This document shows, in pieces, positions 26,336 through 34,568 of a DNA stretch of 64,000 nt. Made by a program: the position numbers and the translations under genes. The DNA is taken from positions 101,539-165,538 of the forward strand of contig DAIDJF010000003.1 of the NCBI GenBank assembly GCA_027451525.1, written 5' to 3'. The notes under the pieces were generated by a model that saw only the letters and a list, made by a program, of their open reading frames with translations, was not told the DNA's origin and made no database searches. This stretch comes from Ktedonobacterales bacterium (GTDB lineage: Bacteria > Chloroflexota > Ktedonobacteria > Ktedonobacterales > Ktedonobacteraceae). Each line of letters starts with the position of its first letter. Within the stretch, counting starts at the first letter, position 1.

Positions 26336-28042
26336 ATGTTAACCTGGAACATTGGCAATACAACTGTACGTAACCCTCAGCGTTTAATGCCAGCTTTACA
26401 ATTATTCGTCAATAAGATGAGCGGACGGCCTTTCACAAGGCGAGAGCAACAAGAATTCCTGGACGAACTGGTACAGGACGGGTTAGTAGACTCAAAACGC
26501 AGCGGTGAGAATGCGACAGCAGGCGATGACGGCGGGCGGAAATTTGCCAGTGCATTTAAGCAGCTCGGCTTTGTGACAGATTGGTCACGGGGTCAAACGT
26601 GGAACGTCACACCTGTTGGAAAACTACTTATTGAGCAACCTCAATTAGAAGAGACAATTTTTCTGCGACAATTGCTGAAGTATCAGCTACCTTCACCCCT
26701 GGAAAGTGGAAAGCAAGTTCAAGGTTTCTATATCCATCCATTTCGGCTCTTACTCCGCTTCCTTCTGCGGGCACGTGAAGAGCAACTAATTGGACTAACC
26801 AAGTTTGAGATTGCCCTTTTTGTCATCAATCAACTTGATGAACGGAATAATGAAGCATTTGAAACTGCAATTGCCGATATAAAGCAATTCCGCGATCAAT
26901 ATACTACACTAGTAGGAAAAGTAAAGAAGAGCACCTTCGCGCATCAAAAGCTAGTCGAGTCTGCTGCAACCCTCAATCTTGAAGCACAGTCGCTCCTTGA
27001 TTATGCCGATAGCAACGCTCGCTATGCCTTAATGAGCGGACTGCTTACAATACATGGGAACAAGCTTGCGCTTTCTGAAGCACGTTTACCAATTACAGAA
27101 TATATCCTGGTAAATGCTCCAGAGCATCTTCATCATACCGCTTATCTGGATGTTTTCTATAACCCAGATTTGCCAGTACTACCAACTGATAATGAGCAGT
27201 TTCTTCGCAATGAAATAGAACTACTCAAAAATCAGTTAGTTTTACTTGCCAACCAACTCGACGAAACTATTGTATTCCCTGCCTCACCGTTGGGTATCAC
27301 AATCTCTGATCTACAAGGATATGAAAAACGGCTTAGAGAGCGACTGCAATATTTGCGAGAAATTCAGTTCTATCGCAATCAAAAATCTCCTGACGCATTA
27401 GAGGAGATAGAGGATTTATTAGAAGATATTAGCACAAACTCTAAAATGTTCTTCGGTGGATTGGCATACGCACCCGCTTTTTTTGAATGGGCAATCTGGC
27501 GGCTTTTCCTGGCAATCAATGAAATTCTCGACCCTGTGAATAAAACACGTGGTTTTCAAATCGATGAGGATATGAATCCAATTCATCACGCTAAAGGTGG
27601 GGCAGCAGATATCAACTTTACCTATAAAGATTTTCGGCTTGTCTGCGAGATGACACTGGCAACTGGAAGCAGGCAATTTGCAATGGAAGGTGAGCCAGTT
27701 ACGCGCCATGTGTTTAAAATCATCTCTGATACCAAAAACGAAAAACCAGTCTACGGCCTGTTTATTGCGAAAAAATTAGACCCCAATACCGTAGATGCCT
27801 TTTATAAAGCACGTTACTGGCGAGACTGGACCATATCGGTTGCAACTCCCATTGTGGCCTTAGAAATTGAGCATGTCATCGCGTTAATACATTGTATGAA
27901 ATCACATCATGTAACAATTGCAGATATACGCTCTTTATTTGACGCTCTCCTAAAATTGCAAGCGACATATGAAAACGGGCCAGATTGGTACAAAGCCTAC
28001 ATCAAAGTCTATCAGGATTGGCTTAAAACACGCCACACGTAA
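26336..28042 (+). CDS. AlwI-family type IIS restriction endonuclease
   Basis: 568 residues. The opening WNIGNTTVRNPQRL is characteristic of the AlwI family. An N-terminal winged-helix-like recognition part (RREQQEFLDELVQDGLVD...FVTDWSRGQTWNVTPVGKLL) precedes a helical middle. The nuclease core near 415-455 reads GGAADINFTYKDFRLVCEMTL, an AD(x)nE-x-T variant of PD-(D/E)xK, followed by a conserved Q and an E-x-x-x-x-x-H. AlwI cuts GGATC at a distance; by homology this enzyme may recognise GGATC or a relative, but specificity cannot be read off. ATG 26336 has GGAAGG upstream. AT-rich codon use like the two methyltransferases. No controller (C) protein is present. Confidence 0.82.
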   Translation: MLTWNIGNTTVRNPQRLMPALQLFVNKMSGRPFTRREQQEFLDELVQDGLVDSKRSGENATAGDDGGRKFASAFKQLGFVTDWSRGQTWNVTPVGKLLIEQPQLEETIFLRQLLKYQLPSPLESGKQVQGFYIHPFRLLLRFLLRAREEQLIGLTKFEIALFVINQLDERNNEAFETAIADIKQFRDQYTTLVGKVKKSTFAHQKLVESAATLNLEAQSLLDYADSNARYALMSGLLTIHGNKLALSEARLPITEYILVNAPEHLHHTAYLDVFYNPDLPVLPTDNEQFLRNEIELLKNQLVLLANQLDETIVFPASPLGITISDLQGYEKRLRERLQYLREIQFYRNQKSPDALEEIEDLLEDISTNSKMFFGGLAYAPAFFEWAIWRLFLAINEILDPVNKTRGFQIDEDMNPIHHAKGGAADINFTYKDFRLVCEMTLATGSRQFAMEGEPVTRHVFKIISDTKNEKPVYGLFIAKKLDPNTVDAFYKARYWRDWTISVATPIVALEIEHVIALIHCMKSHHVTIADIRSLFDALLKLQATYENGPDWYKAYIKVYQDWLKTRHT

Positions 28043-28051
28043 CAGATAGTA

Positions 28052-29830
28052 TTAGCGGCCTGGGCGCGAGGGGCGCGATATCCACGAGGGACGCGAAAAA
28101 CTTGGCATGGCACGCTTCTGCTCGCGTGGCGGTTCCGGCACGTTGGCATGCGTTATACGCCATGTCGAGAGAAAAAACATTGTCCAGCCCCAAAGCAAGA
28201 GCGGCAGTCCTAATGTGGCAAGGCCCTGTCCCAGCAGGGAGGCCGACCACAGCAGGCAGTAAAGGCTGATACACGCTCCAAGCAGAAGCAGAAACGCCAA
28301 CACTAACGTGCGTGTGTGAGCAGAGGCCAGAGCCAACGCCAACACGGGCAGCATATACCACGGCCAATAGACAGGTAGCGCAATACCACAAATCAGTATC
28401 CAACTAGAAAACAACAGCATGAGGGCCAGAGTATCGGCCAGCCAGAGACCAAGCAACAGTATCACACCAGTAATTGCCAGCACAACAACGGCCCAGTGGT
28501 GTGGCGCGAACAGCCAGAGCAGAAAAGATGGAGGCGTGACAGGCAAATGCAGCAGTGCGGCATCAAGCGAATTGAACGCTGTATCTGGTAAAAAGTTCTG
28601 TTTGAGTGCGCTCCAGATGCCTGCCAACGCTTCATACTGTAGATAGGGCGCATAGGCCAGCGCGATAATCAAGCCGGAGACACAGATCATACCGAACCAC
28701 CAGATGAAACGCCGCCGTAGATATAGGATGCGTGACTCACGCATCAACAGGCGAAATATGATTGGCAGCAACAGGGCATAGAAGGGATTGAGCAGTGCAA
28801 CAAGTAACGCGCACACCCAGCCCAACGTTGGTGACTCGCGTTGTAAGAAGAAAATCGCCAGCAGCAGGCCAAAGACGATCACCGTCTCCTGCTGCATCCA
28901 ACTTATGCTAAAAAGCAGAACGAGCGGATTCCATGCGTAGAGCAATGTGCCAATGACGTGCATCTTTGGCTTGAAGCGTTTCAAAATCAGCCAGAGCAGA
29001 ATGCTACTTGCTACATGTGTACATAGGCCAAGTAGACGGAAGCCCATGATAATAGTTGTACTGCCCTTGCCCGCTAGCAGCGTTACCAGGATACACAGGT
29101 CCAGCCAGACAGGGCCATAAGGAGCAGTTCCGGGATGCGTCACACCAGCAAGCGACAGCAACAGATCGTGGCTAAGCGCGGCAACACCACTTCCTACATA
29201 GGGATTGACATGATAGAGTACAATTGCGCGTCCATAAAACCCGTAGAGTGGCATGTTTTGTGTGAGCGGGTTTATCCCCAATGGCAGAACGAGCAGCGTT
29301 ACACTAAAAAGCAGCGTAAACAGCACAAGTAGCCCGAACAGCAGCAGCTCGCCCCACAATGGCAGGCGTTCCATTGCCACTTTGCGGCAGGCAAGAGCCG
29401 CCGCCGCCATGCCCGCCATTGCCAGCAGGAGTCCACCAAGCAGCAAATTGAGATTTCCTGTTGAAGTTTGCGGATTGAGCCAGGCAATACCGCTGAACAA
29501 AGAGAGGAAAGAGGGCAAGCGATGTATCCAGGAGAGGTGCGGTAACCAGGGCAGAACAGCCGATAGGGTGGTAAAAAGCGGATCTGAAGGACGGGCCGCG
29601 TTTGCCATGACGAGAGCGAGAAACAACAGAACAGCCTCTATCCAAAGTCCAAACAGCAGACAGAGCAAAAACACGCGCCCGACACGCGCCATCTGCCTAC
29701 TGCCCGTCACAGCCGTTTGCAGATAAAAAACGCCACGCGCGCGCTGAGCAGTAACGGGTTCGGTTGACATAGTAATGCCCGGAATAGCAGGCTGTGTTCG
29801 TCGGCTACGAGTTGAGTCGGGACTCTGCAT
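28052..29830 (-). CDS. Polytopic GT-C-type membrane glycosyltransferase (GT87/mannosyltransferase-like)
   Basis: 592 residues with about 12-13 membrane helices. The loop YHVNPYVGSG...PYGPVW resembles the first extracytoplasmic loop of lipid-phosphate-mannose-dependent GT-C enzymes (GT87 and actinobacterial alpha-1,6-mannosyltransferases). The middle region has WNPLVLLFSISWMQQETVIV, a typical GT-C helix. The C-terminal tail is basic and Pro/Ser/Arg-rich. It probably adds sugars to a glycolipid or polymer outside the membrane; donor and acceptor are inferred. GGAG lies 5 bases before ATG 29830. Convergent with the restriction gene, with only 9 bases between stops. Confidence 0.7.
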   Translation of the reverse strand: MQSPDSTRSRRTQPAIPGITMSTEPVTAQRARGVFYLQTAVTGSRQMARVGRVFLLCLLFGLWIEAVLLFLALVMANAARPSDPLFTTLSAVLPWLPHLSWIHRLPSFLSLFSGIAWLNPQTSTGNLNLLLGGLLLAMAGMAAAALACRKVAMERLPLWGELLLFGLLVLFTLLFSVTLLVLPLGINPLTQNMPLYGFYGRAIVLYHVNPYVGSGVAALSHDLLLSLAGVTHPGTAPYGPVWLDLCILVTLLAGKGSTTIIMGFRLLGLCTHVASSILLWLILKRFKPKMHVIGTLLYAWNPLVLLFSISWMQQETVIVFGLLLAIFFLQRESPTLGWVCALLVALLNPFYALLLPIIFRLLMRESRILYLRRRFIWWFGMICVSGLIIALAYAPYLQYEALAGIWSALKQNFLPDTAFNSLDAALLHLPVTPPSFLLWLFAPHHWAVVVLAITGVILLLGLWLADTLALMLLFSSWILICGIALPVYWPWYMLPVLALALASAHTRTLVLAFLLLLGACISLYCLLWSASLLGQGLATLGLPLLLWGWTMFFLSTWRITHANVPEPPREQKRAMPSFSRPSWISRPSRPGR

Positions 29831-30037
29831 AGAAACTCCATTGCATCTATCCTTAGCAATTGAGAGAACGTATGTGCTTATTGTTTAGTATGCAGGATAG
29901 TTCGCTAGCTGTCAATAAAGGATTGTGACCCAAAAGTATCATTCCTTAGAGAAAACGCATCAGGCTTTCCGCTTTGCCGTTTTTTCTCGGTATATAAAGA
30001 ATAGGTACACAGAAGGCAGTACCATACCTCGGCTCTA

Positions 30038-30066
30038 TTGTCAGACATAGCGAACAATGCTATAAT
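30038..30066 (+). promoter_or_regulatory. Promoter of the rpsF-ssb-rpsR operon
   Basis: TTGTCA (30038-30043), 17-base spacer and perfect TATAAT (30061-30066) with TGC before it. The start near 30073 leaves a leader of about 240 bases. The part 29831-30037 of this 484-base gap holds nothing recognisable. Confidence 0.75.
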
Positions 30067-30072
30067 AGCGTG

Positions 30073-30314
30073 GAATTTGACGCCTCGACTATGCTCTCTA
30101 GCAACGTATGGCATGGGAGAGGAAAACATCAGATGCCACTACATCGTGGAACAAAAAAGCTGAGGCCGCGCATATGAGGCGGTCATGTAAACACGCATCC
30201 CGACCTGATAGAATGTCGAAGATGCTCCACCTGCTCTAGCAGTGCCCAATGTCATACATTGATATAAGGGAAAACCACTGACTGGATGCATACCCAGAGG
30301 AAGGAGGTAGCTTC
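30073..30314 (+). other. Long 5' leader of rpsF with hairpins and a 14-codon ORF
   Basis: About 240 transcribed bases before rpsF. Visible elements are a short ORF 30133-30177 (ATG after GGGAGAGG, 14 codons, MPLHRGTKKLRPRI), a CTGCT/AGCAG mini-hairpin near 30233, and CAATGT-CAT-ACATTG (30247-30261) flanked by CCC and GGG. Leaders of rpsF operons often bind the S6:S18 complex for feedback control. I could not establish the conserved loop here, so that role is inference. Confidence 0.4.
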
Positions 30315-30791
30315 GTGAAGCGAGATTATGAACTTGGATTCATTCTCAATCCCGAAGTGAGTGAAGATGAGACACGCACAATTCTTGATCGTGTCTCACA
30401 GATTGTCGCCAACTATGGCGGTCAAGTTGTTCGAGTGAACCAGTGGGGGCGACGCCGTCTGGCATACCCCATCGAGCGTCACCGCGATGGCAACTACATT
30501 TTCGTTGATATGATCTTGACCCCTGAGACTGTAGCCGAACTCGAACGCACCCTGATGGTTTCGGAAATCGTCCTCCGTCATATGGTCAAGAAACGCGACC
30601 CGAAGGCCGTACAGAAAGAACGCGAAGAGCGTGAGGCCCGTGCAGCAGCTGCTGCTAACGCGCCCGCCGCGGAAGAGACAGAGATTTCTGCAGCGGAAGC
30701 TGAAGTGGACGAAACGCCCGTCGCCGAACTTTCAGAGGTGGATCTGGACGACGTACCACCCGCCATTGAAGAAGAGACTATCGAAGCCTAA
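30315..30791 (+). CDS. rpsF: 30S ribosomal protein S6 with acidic C-terminal extension
   Basis: 158 residues. Residues 1-95 are the S6 ferredoxin-like fold: YELGFILNPEVSEDE, VNQWGRRRLAYPIERHRDGNYIFVDM and ELERTLMVSEIVLRHMV. S6 pairs with S18 on the platform of the 30S subunit. Beyond the core, about 55 residues of Ala/Glu/Asp-rich sequence form an acidic tail, longer than the short tail of many S6 proteins. GTG start with AAGGAGGT 6 bases upstream. First gene of rpsF-ssb-rpsR. Confidence 0.96.
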   Translation: MKRDYELGFILNPEVSEDETRTILDRVSQIVANYGGQVVRVNQWGRRRLAYPIERHRDGNYIFVDMILTPETVAELERTLMVSEIVLRHMVKKRDPKAVQKEREEREARAAAAANAPAAEETEISAAEAEVDETPVAELSEVDLDDVPPAIEEETIEA

Positions 30792-30880
30792 TCTAAGCTT
30801 GTGTTCGTTGTAAGGACTCATCGTCCACTCTCCCGTTGAGCCGGGGTCGATTTTACTATACCGAAAGGATGCTTGGAATC

Positions 30881-31288
30881 ATGAACACAGTAATACTTAT
30901 CGGAAATTTAGGCAGAGACCCCGACATGAGTTACACATCTAGCGGGATTGCTGTAACAAAGTTTACTCTTGCTGTGACGCGCAACGAAAAAGCGCAGGGC
31001 GGAGAGTGGCAGAAAGAAACAGACTGGTATAATATTGTGGCATGGCGTCAACTAGCCGAGACATGCAATAACTACCTGAAAAAAGGTAATAAGGTGTATA
31101 TCGAAGGTAGCTTGGCGCAGCGCAAATACAAGGATCGCAATGGCGTTGATCGTGTATCAATTGATGTTACGGCATCACGCATGGAAATTTTGACGCCACG
31201 CGATTCGCAGTCATCTACTTCTGCTGGCTTTGTTGGCGGCCATACCGATAATAATGACTTGGGAGACCTGGACGAAGAACCCTTCTAG
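30881..31288 (+). CDS. ssb: Single-stranded DNA-binding protein
   Basis: 135 residues. The OB-fold begins MNTVILIGNLGRDPD and includes TDWYNIVAWRQLAETC and KGNKVYIEGSLAQRKYKDRNG, normal for bacterial SSB. A short linker (Ser/Thr/Gly, about 110-125) ends in the acidic tip DLDEEPF, which recruits partner proteins in repair and replication. ATG 30881 fits the conserved N-terminus; an upstream ATG at 30869 directly abuts AAAGGA and would add MLGI. It lies in the conserved rpsF-ssb-rpsR order. Confidence 0.96.
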   Translation: MNTVILIGNLGRDPDMSYTSSGIAVTKFTLAVTRNEKAQGGEWQKETDWYNIVAWRQLAETCNNYLKKGNKVYIEGSLAQRKYKDRNGVDRVSIDVTASRMEILTPRDSQSSTSAGFVGGHTDNNDLGDLDEEPF

Positions 31289-31308
31289 AGATCGAAGGAG
31301 TTTGACTC

Positions 31309-31599
31309 GTGCAGAAACGCACTGATGGAGCCCCACGTCGTGAGCGACGCGAGGGCGGACGTGGTGAGCGCGGTGCTCGCCGCAAGGTTTGTCAATTTTG
31401 CCACGACAACGTGCGCGAAATTGATTACAAAGATGCCGCACGCTTTATGAAACGCTACATCTCTGATCGTGGAAAGATCGAACCCCGCCGCAAGACGGGC
31501 ACGTGCGCCAAACATCAGCGTAATTTGAGTGTCGCGCTCAAACAGGCGCGCTTTATGGCTCTGCTTCCTTACACCGCGGAGCATATTCGTGGTATGTAA
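31309..31599 (+). CDS. rpsR: 30S ribosomal protein S18 (zinc-binding form)
   Basis: 96 residues. A basic Arg/Gly-rich N-terminal extension (about 25 residues) precedes the S18 core with [49 protein letters not shown]. Cysteines in CQFC and CAKH indicate the zinc-binding (C+) form of S18. GTG start after AAGGAG. The operon ends here at a strong terminator; rplI, which often follows, is absent. Confidence 0.96.
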   Translation: MQKRTDGAPRRERREGGRGERGARRKVCQFCHDNVREIDYKDAARFMKRYISDRGKIEPRRKTGTCAKHQRNLSVALKQARFMALLPYTAEHIRGM

Positions 31600-31641
31600 G
31601 CCGTAGCACGCAGGATAGCAAGAGCAGGAGACCGCTATGCG

Positions 31642-31710
31642 CACAGCAAAGATGAATACGTGAACATTCTTCAATGAACAGCGTATTTATCTTTGCTGTG
31701 TTTGTTGTAT
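31642..31710 (+). terminator. Rho-independent terminator of the rpsF operon
   Basis: A 19-bp stem (31642-31660 with 31682-31700, one G-T wobble) and a 21-base loop are followed by TTTGTTGTAT. It separates the ribosomal operon from the PpiC gene. Confidence 0.75.
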
Positions 31711-31738
31711 CTACTTCAGAAGGGAATTTCTGCACGCC

Positions 31739-33208
31739 ATGAACAGTCAGACAGCGCGTTCACCGCGTGGCCCTGAGACTCAGCGCACAACGCGCGCGGC
31801 CAAAACCAAGTCTCGGCGATATAATCGGCAGACCGCACACGTTGAGGCACGCCGCGATGGTACACCTCTTATCTTTGGTTGGGGAAGTCACCTCTCGCGA
31901 AGTGAAAAAACACAACTTCAGCGTCGCGCAGTCTGGGCCACTACCATCCTGACCGCACTTATCATCGTCGCCGTTGTCATTGGCTTCTGGGTCAATCTCA
32001 ATATCATCACTCCCGGCCTGCCTATCACCAGCGTCAATGGACAACAGGTAACTCAATCCGATTATCGTAAACTCGTTGCCCTCAAAGCTCAGATCGAAGA
32101 TAACAAAATCTATGGCTCACATGGCATCGTTGTTCAGCGCGACTCGTTACAAAAACAGGTCGCGGCACAACAGACCATTATTGATACCCAAACTAAACTT
32201 ATTGATTCTTTGAATAAACAACTCCAGGCCCTTCCCGCCAATCAGACTGCCCAACGCACGAATCTGGAAGTCCAGCTTACCAGCGCGAAGAATACGCTCA
32301 GTACTGCGCAGACACAACATGATACGCTGAACGCCCAGTACCAGCAAATCCTGCAAACCACGCTCCCTAACGAGCAGCAGCTTTACAACCAGTCTCAGAT
32401 TGGTAACGATAGTGTTGACTGGCTCCAGGACGATATCTTTATTCGCAACTGGCTTGCCACCCAGAGTAGTGCTGTGCAGGCACAGATTCAGCCGACGGCT
32501 ACCGCCATTACGCAGGCACTCGCGACCTTCAAGGCCGATTTGCCAACGGCTACCACTTACAGTGCATTCTTGAGTAGCGATAATGTCAGCGATGCCGATG
32601 TTCATGCAATGATGACGCTGATCGTGCGCCGCCAGAACATGCAGAACTATCTCGCCGCACAGATCACCTCACCCACTTATCAAGTCCTGGCGCGGGGCAT
32701 GACAATCGCTACGCAGAGCGCGGCGCAGAACATTCTCAAACAGCTTAAGAATGGTGGCGACTTCGCGGCCCTTGCCAAAAAGAATTCTGTCGATACCAGC
32801 ACCGCTCCCAATGGCGGCTACCTCGGCTGGCTTGTGCGTGGGCAATACGCGCAGAACTATGGCGCGAATACCAGTGCCACCATTGACAACTGGATTTTTG
32901 ATCCCAAGCGTGCAGTCAACGAGATCAGTCCTGTACTGAGCGAGAATGGGACATACCATATTATTCAAATTCTGAGCATTGACCCATCACGCGCGATTGA
33001 TGCCACCACGCTCCAGTCGCTCAAGTCCAATGCACTTACCGCATGGCTACTAGAACAGAAAGCGATGCCCGGCGTCTCTATCGCACCGATAAACCAGACC
33101 ATGCTGCTTGACCCATCCAATATGCCATCAAGCCTGCCTGCCTCATCACCCAGCCAGTCAGTCCCAGGGGCATCAAGCGGCCTACCCGGTAGCTCTACAC
33201 TACCCTAA
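31739..33208 (+). CDS. Membrane-anchored PpiC/SurA-type peptidyl-prolyl isomerase
   Basis: 489 residues. A basic cytoplasmic N-terminus (about 60 residues) and one membrane helix (about 62-87) put the rest outside the cell. A SurA_N-like segment starts ITSVNGQQVTQSDYRKL, then a coiled coil (about 130-215, many Gln/Leu). The parvulin domain (about 330-425) has LKNGGDFAALAKKNSVDTSTAPNGG, YLGWL, AVNEISPVLSENGTYHIIQIL. A Pro/Ser/Gly-rich tail follows. It should assist folding of exported proteins, like PrsA of Firmicutes, but uses a transmembrane anchor instead of a lipid. Confidence 0.85.
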   Translation: MNSQTARSPRGPETQRTTRAAKTKSRRYNRQTAHVEARRDGTPLIFGWGSHLSRSEKTQLQRRAVWATTILTALIIVAVVIGFWVNLNIITPGLPITSVNGQQVTQSDYRKLVALKAQIEDNKIYGSHGIVVQRDSLQKQVAAQQTIIDTQTKLIDSLNKQLQALPANQTAQRTNLEVQLTSAKNTLSTAQTQHDTLNAQYQQILQTTLPNEQQLYNQSQIGNDSVDWLQDDIFIRNWLATQSSAVQAQIQPTATAITQALATFKADLPTATTYSAFLSSDNVSDADVHAMMTLIVRRQNMQNYLAAQITSPTYQVLARGMTIATQSAAQNILKQLKNGGDFAALAKKNSVDTSTAPNGGYLGWLVRGQYAQNYGANTSATIDNWIFDPKRAVNEISPVLSENGTYHIIQILSIDPSRAIDATTLQSLKSNALTAWLLEQKAMPGVSIAPINQTMLLDPSNMPSSLPASSPSQSVPGASSGLPGSSTLP

Positions 33209-33216
33209 ACGACGAG

Positions 33217-33243
33217 AGGGGCGTGCCAATGCGCGCCCCTTTC
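33217..33243 (+). terminator. Terminator after the PpiC gene
   Basis: AGGGGCG (33217-33223) pairs with CGCCCCT (33234-33240) around a 10-base loop, followed by TTC. A 7-bp G/C-rich stem with a short T run. Confidence 0.5.
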
Positions 33244-33271
33244 TACGCACAAAGGACACCTTACGCGACTC

Positions 33272-34516
33272 ATGACATATACCGCACCTTTTACAACACT
33301 ATCTCAACATAATGCTCATCCACTTCAAGGAATGCCGTCTACAGAGTCATTAGCCAGTCTGCTAGAAACGGCCTCCCTCTATCTGCATGTACCATTCTGC
33401 CATACCCGTTGTCACTACTGCGATTTCAATACGTATGCTGGCCTTCTGCCCTTGCGCGAACCATATGTGCGTGCCCTGTTCCATGAAATTGAGCTTGCAG
33501 GGCAAGCAGTACGCAATGCAGATGGCACACCGCGCCGCTCTCGCACCATCTTTTTCGGCGGCGGCACGCCCAGTCTGCTCAGCGTGTCGCAAATTTCACG
33601 CCTGCTTTCCGCCTGTTACCATGCTTTTACCGTTGATCCCGATGCCGAGATTACACTTGAGGCCAACCCAGGAACGCTCGATCAGCAGCAACTGCACGGC
33701 ATACGCGCTGCTGGCATCAATCGCCTGAGCATGGGGGCACAGAGCTTCGATGCTCATCTACTCCAAACGCTGGGACGCATCCACACACCTGACGAAATTG
33801 AGCAGGCTGTTCATTTTGCCCGTGCAGCTGGTTTTACCTCGATCAATCTGGATTTCATGTTTGGCTTGCCTGAACAGACAATGCAACACTGGCAAGAGAC
33901 ACTGGCACGCGCTCTGGCTCTGCGTCCCGAACATCTCTCGCTCTATTCGCTCATCATCGAGGAAGGCACGCCTTTCTACTCCTGGACGGCTGAAGGTCGC
34001 ATCACGCCCGCCGACGAAGACCTGTGCGCGGATATGTACGAATACGCCGATGCGTTGCTCCAGGCTGAGGGCTACATCAACTATGAGATTTCAAACTGGG
34101 CCTTGCCCGGTCACCAGAGCCGCCATAACCTGACTTACTGGCAGAATCTCCCCTATATCGGCATGGGAGCGGGAGCATATTCCAGCTTCCAGGGCAGACG
34201 CTACTCCAATGAGCGCAGCCCACAACAGTATATCCGCTTACTAAAGGCAAATCGTCTCCCAGAAATAGAGAGTGAGACAATTGAGCACGTACAGGCAATG
34301 TCAGAAACCGCCTTTCTCGCTTTGCGCACCGCGATGGGCCTGCATTTGCCCACATTTGAAGAACGCTTTGGACAACCGTTTAGCACGTTTGTCGGTGACC
34401 GCCTGCATCTGGTTGACGAGGCAGGTCTACTCGACCAGAGCGATGGCTGGCTCCGCTTGAGTAAACGTGGACGCCTGCTAGGAAACGAGGTCTTTCTACG
34501 CCTCTTACCAGATTAG
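33272..34516 (+). CDS. hemW: HemW-like radical SAM heme chaperone
   Basis: 414 residues. LYLHVPFCHTRCHYCDFNTY contains the radical-SAM CxxxCxxC with the aromatic residue before the last Cys and the following DF/NT of the HemN/HemW family. FFGGGTPSLL, EANPGTLD, NRLSMGAQSF, SLYSLIIEEGTPF and GAGAYSS follow, with a HemW C-terminal domain. HemW binds heme and delivers it to targets such as respiratory enzymes; it lacks the N-terminal extension of true coproporphyrinogen dehydrogenase HemN. The ATG at 33333 is an alternative start nearer the conserved core. It lies 52 bases before recJ. Confidence 0.88.
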   Translation: MTYTAPFTTLSQHNAHPLQGMPSTESLASLLETASLYLHVPFCHTRCHYCDFNTYAGLLPLREPYVRALFHEIELAGQAVRNADGTPRRSRTIFFGGGTPSLLSVSQISRLLSACYHAFTVDPDAEITLEANPGTLDQQQLHGIRAAGINRLSMGAQSFDAHLLQTLGRIHTPDEIEQAVHFARAAGFTSINLDFMFGLPEQTMQHWQETLARALALRPEHLSLYSLIIEEGTPFYSWTAEGRITPADEDLCADMYEYADALLQAEGYINYEISNWALPGHQSRHNLTYWQNLPYIGMGAGAYSSFQGRRYSNERSPQQYIRLLKANRLPEIESETIEHVQAMSETAFLALRTAMGLHLPTFEERFGQPFSTFVGDRLHLVDEAGLLDQSDGWLRLSKRGRLLGNEVFLRLLPD

Positions 34517-34568
34517 TCACAGGCAGTACACATCGGTCGCGCTCAGGGCACGAAAGAAGGGAACACAT

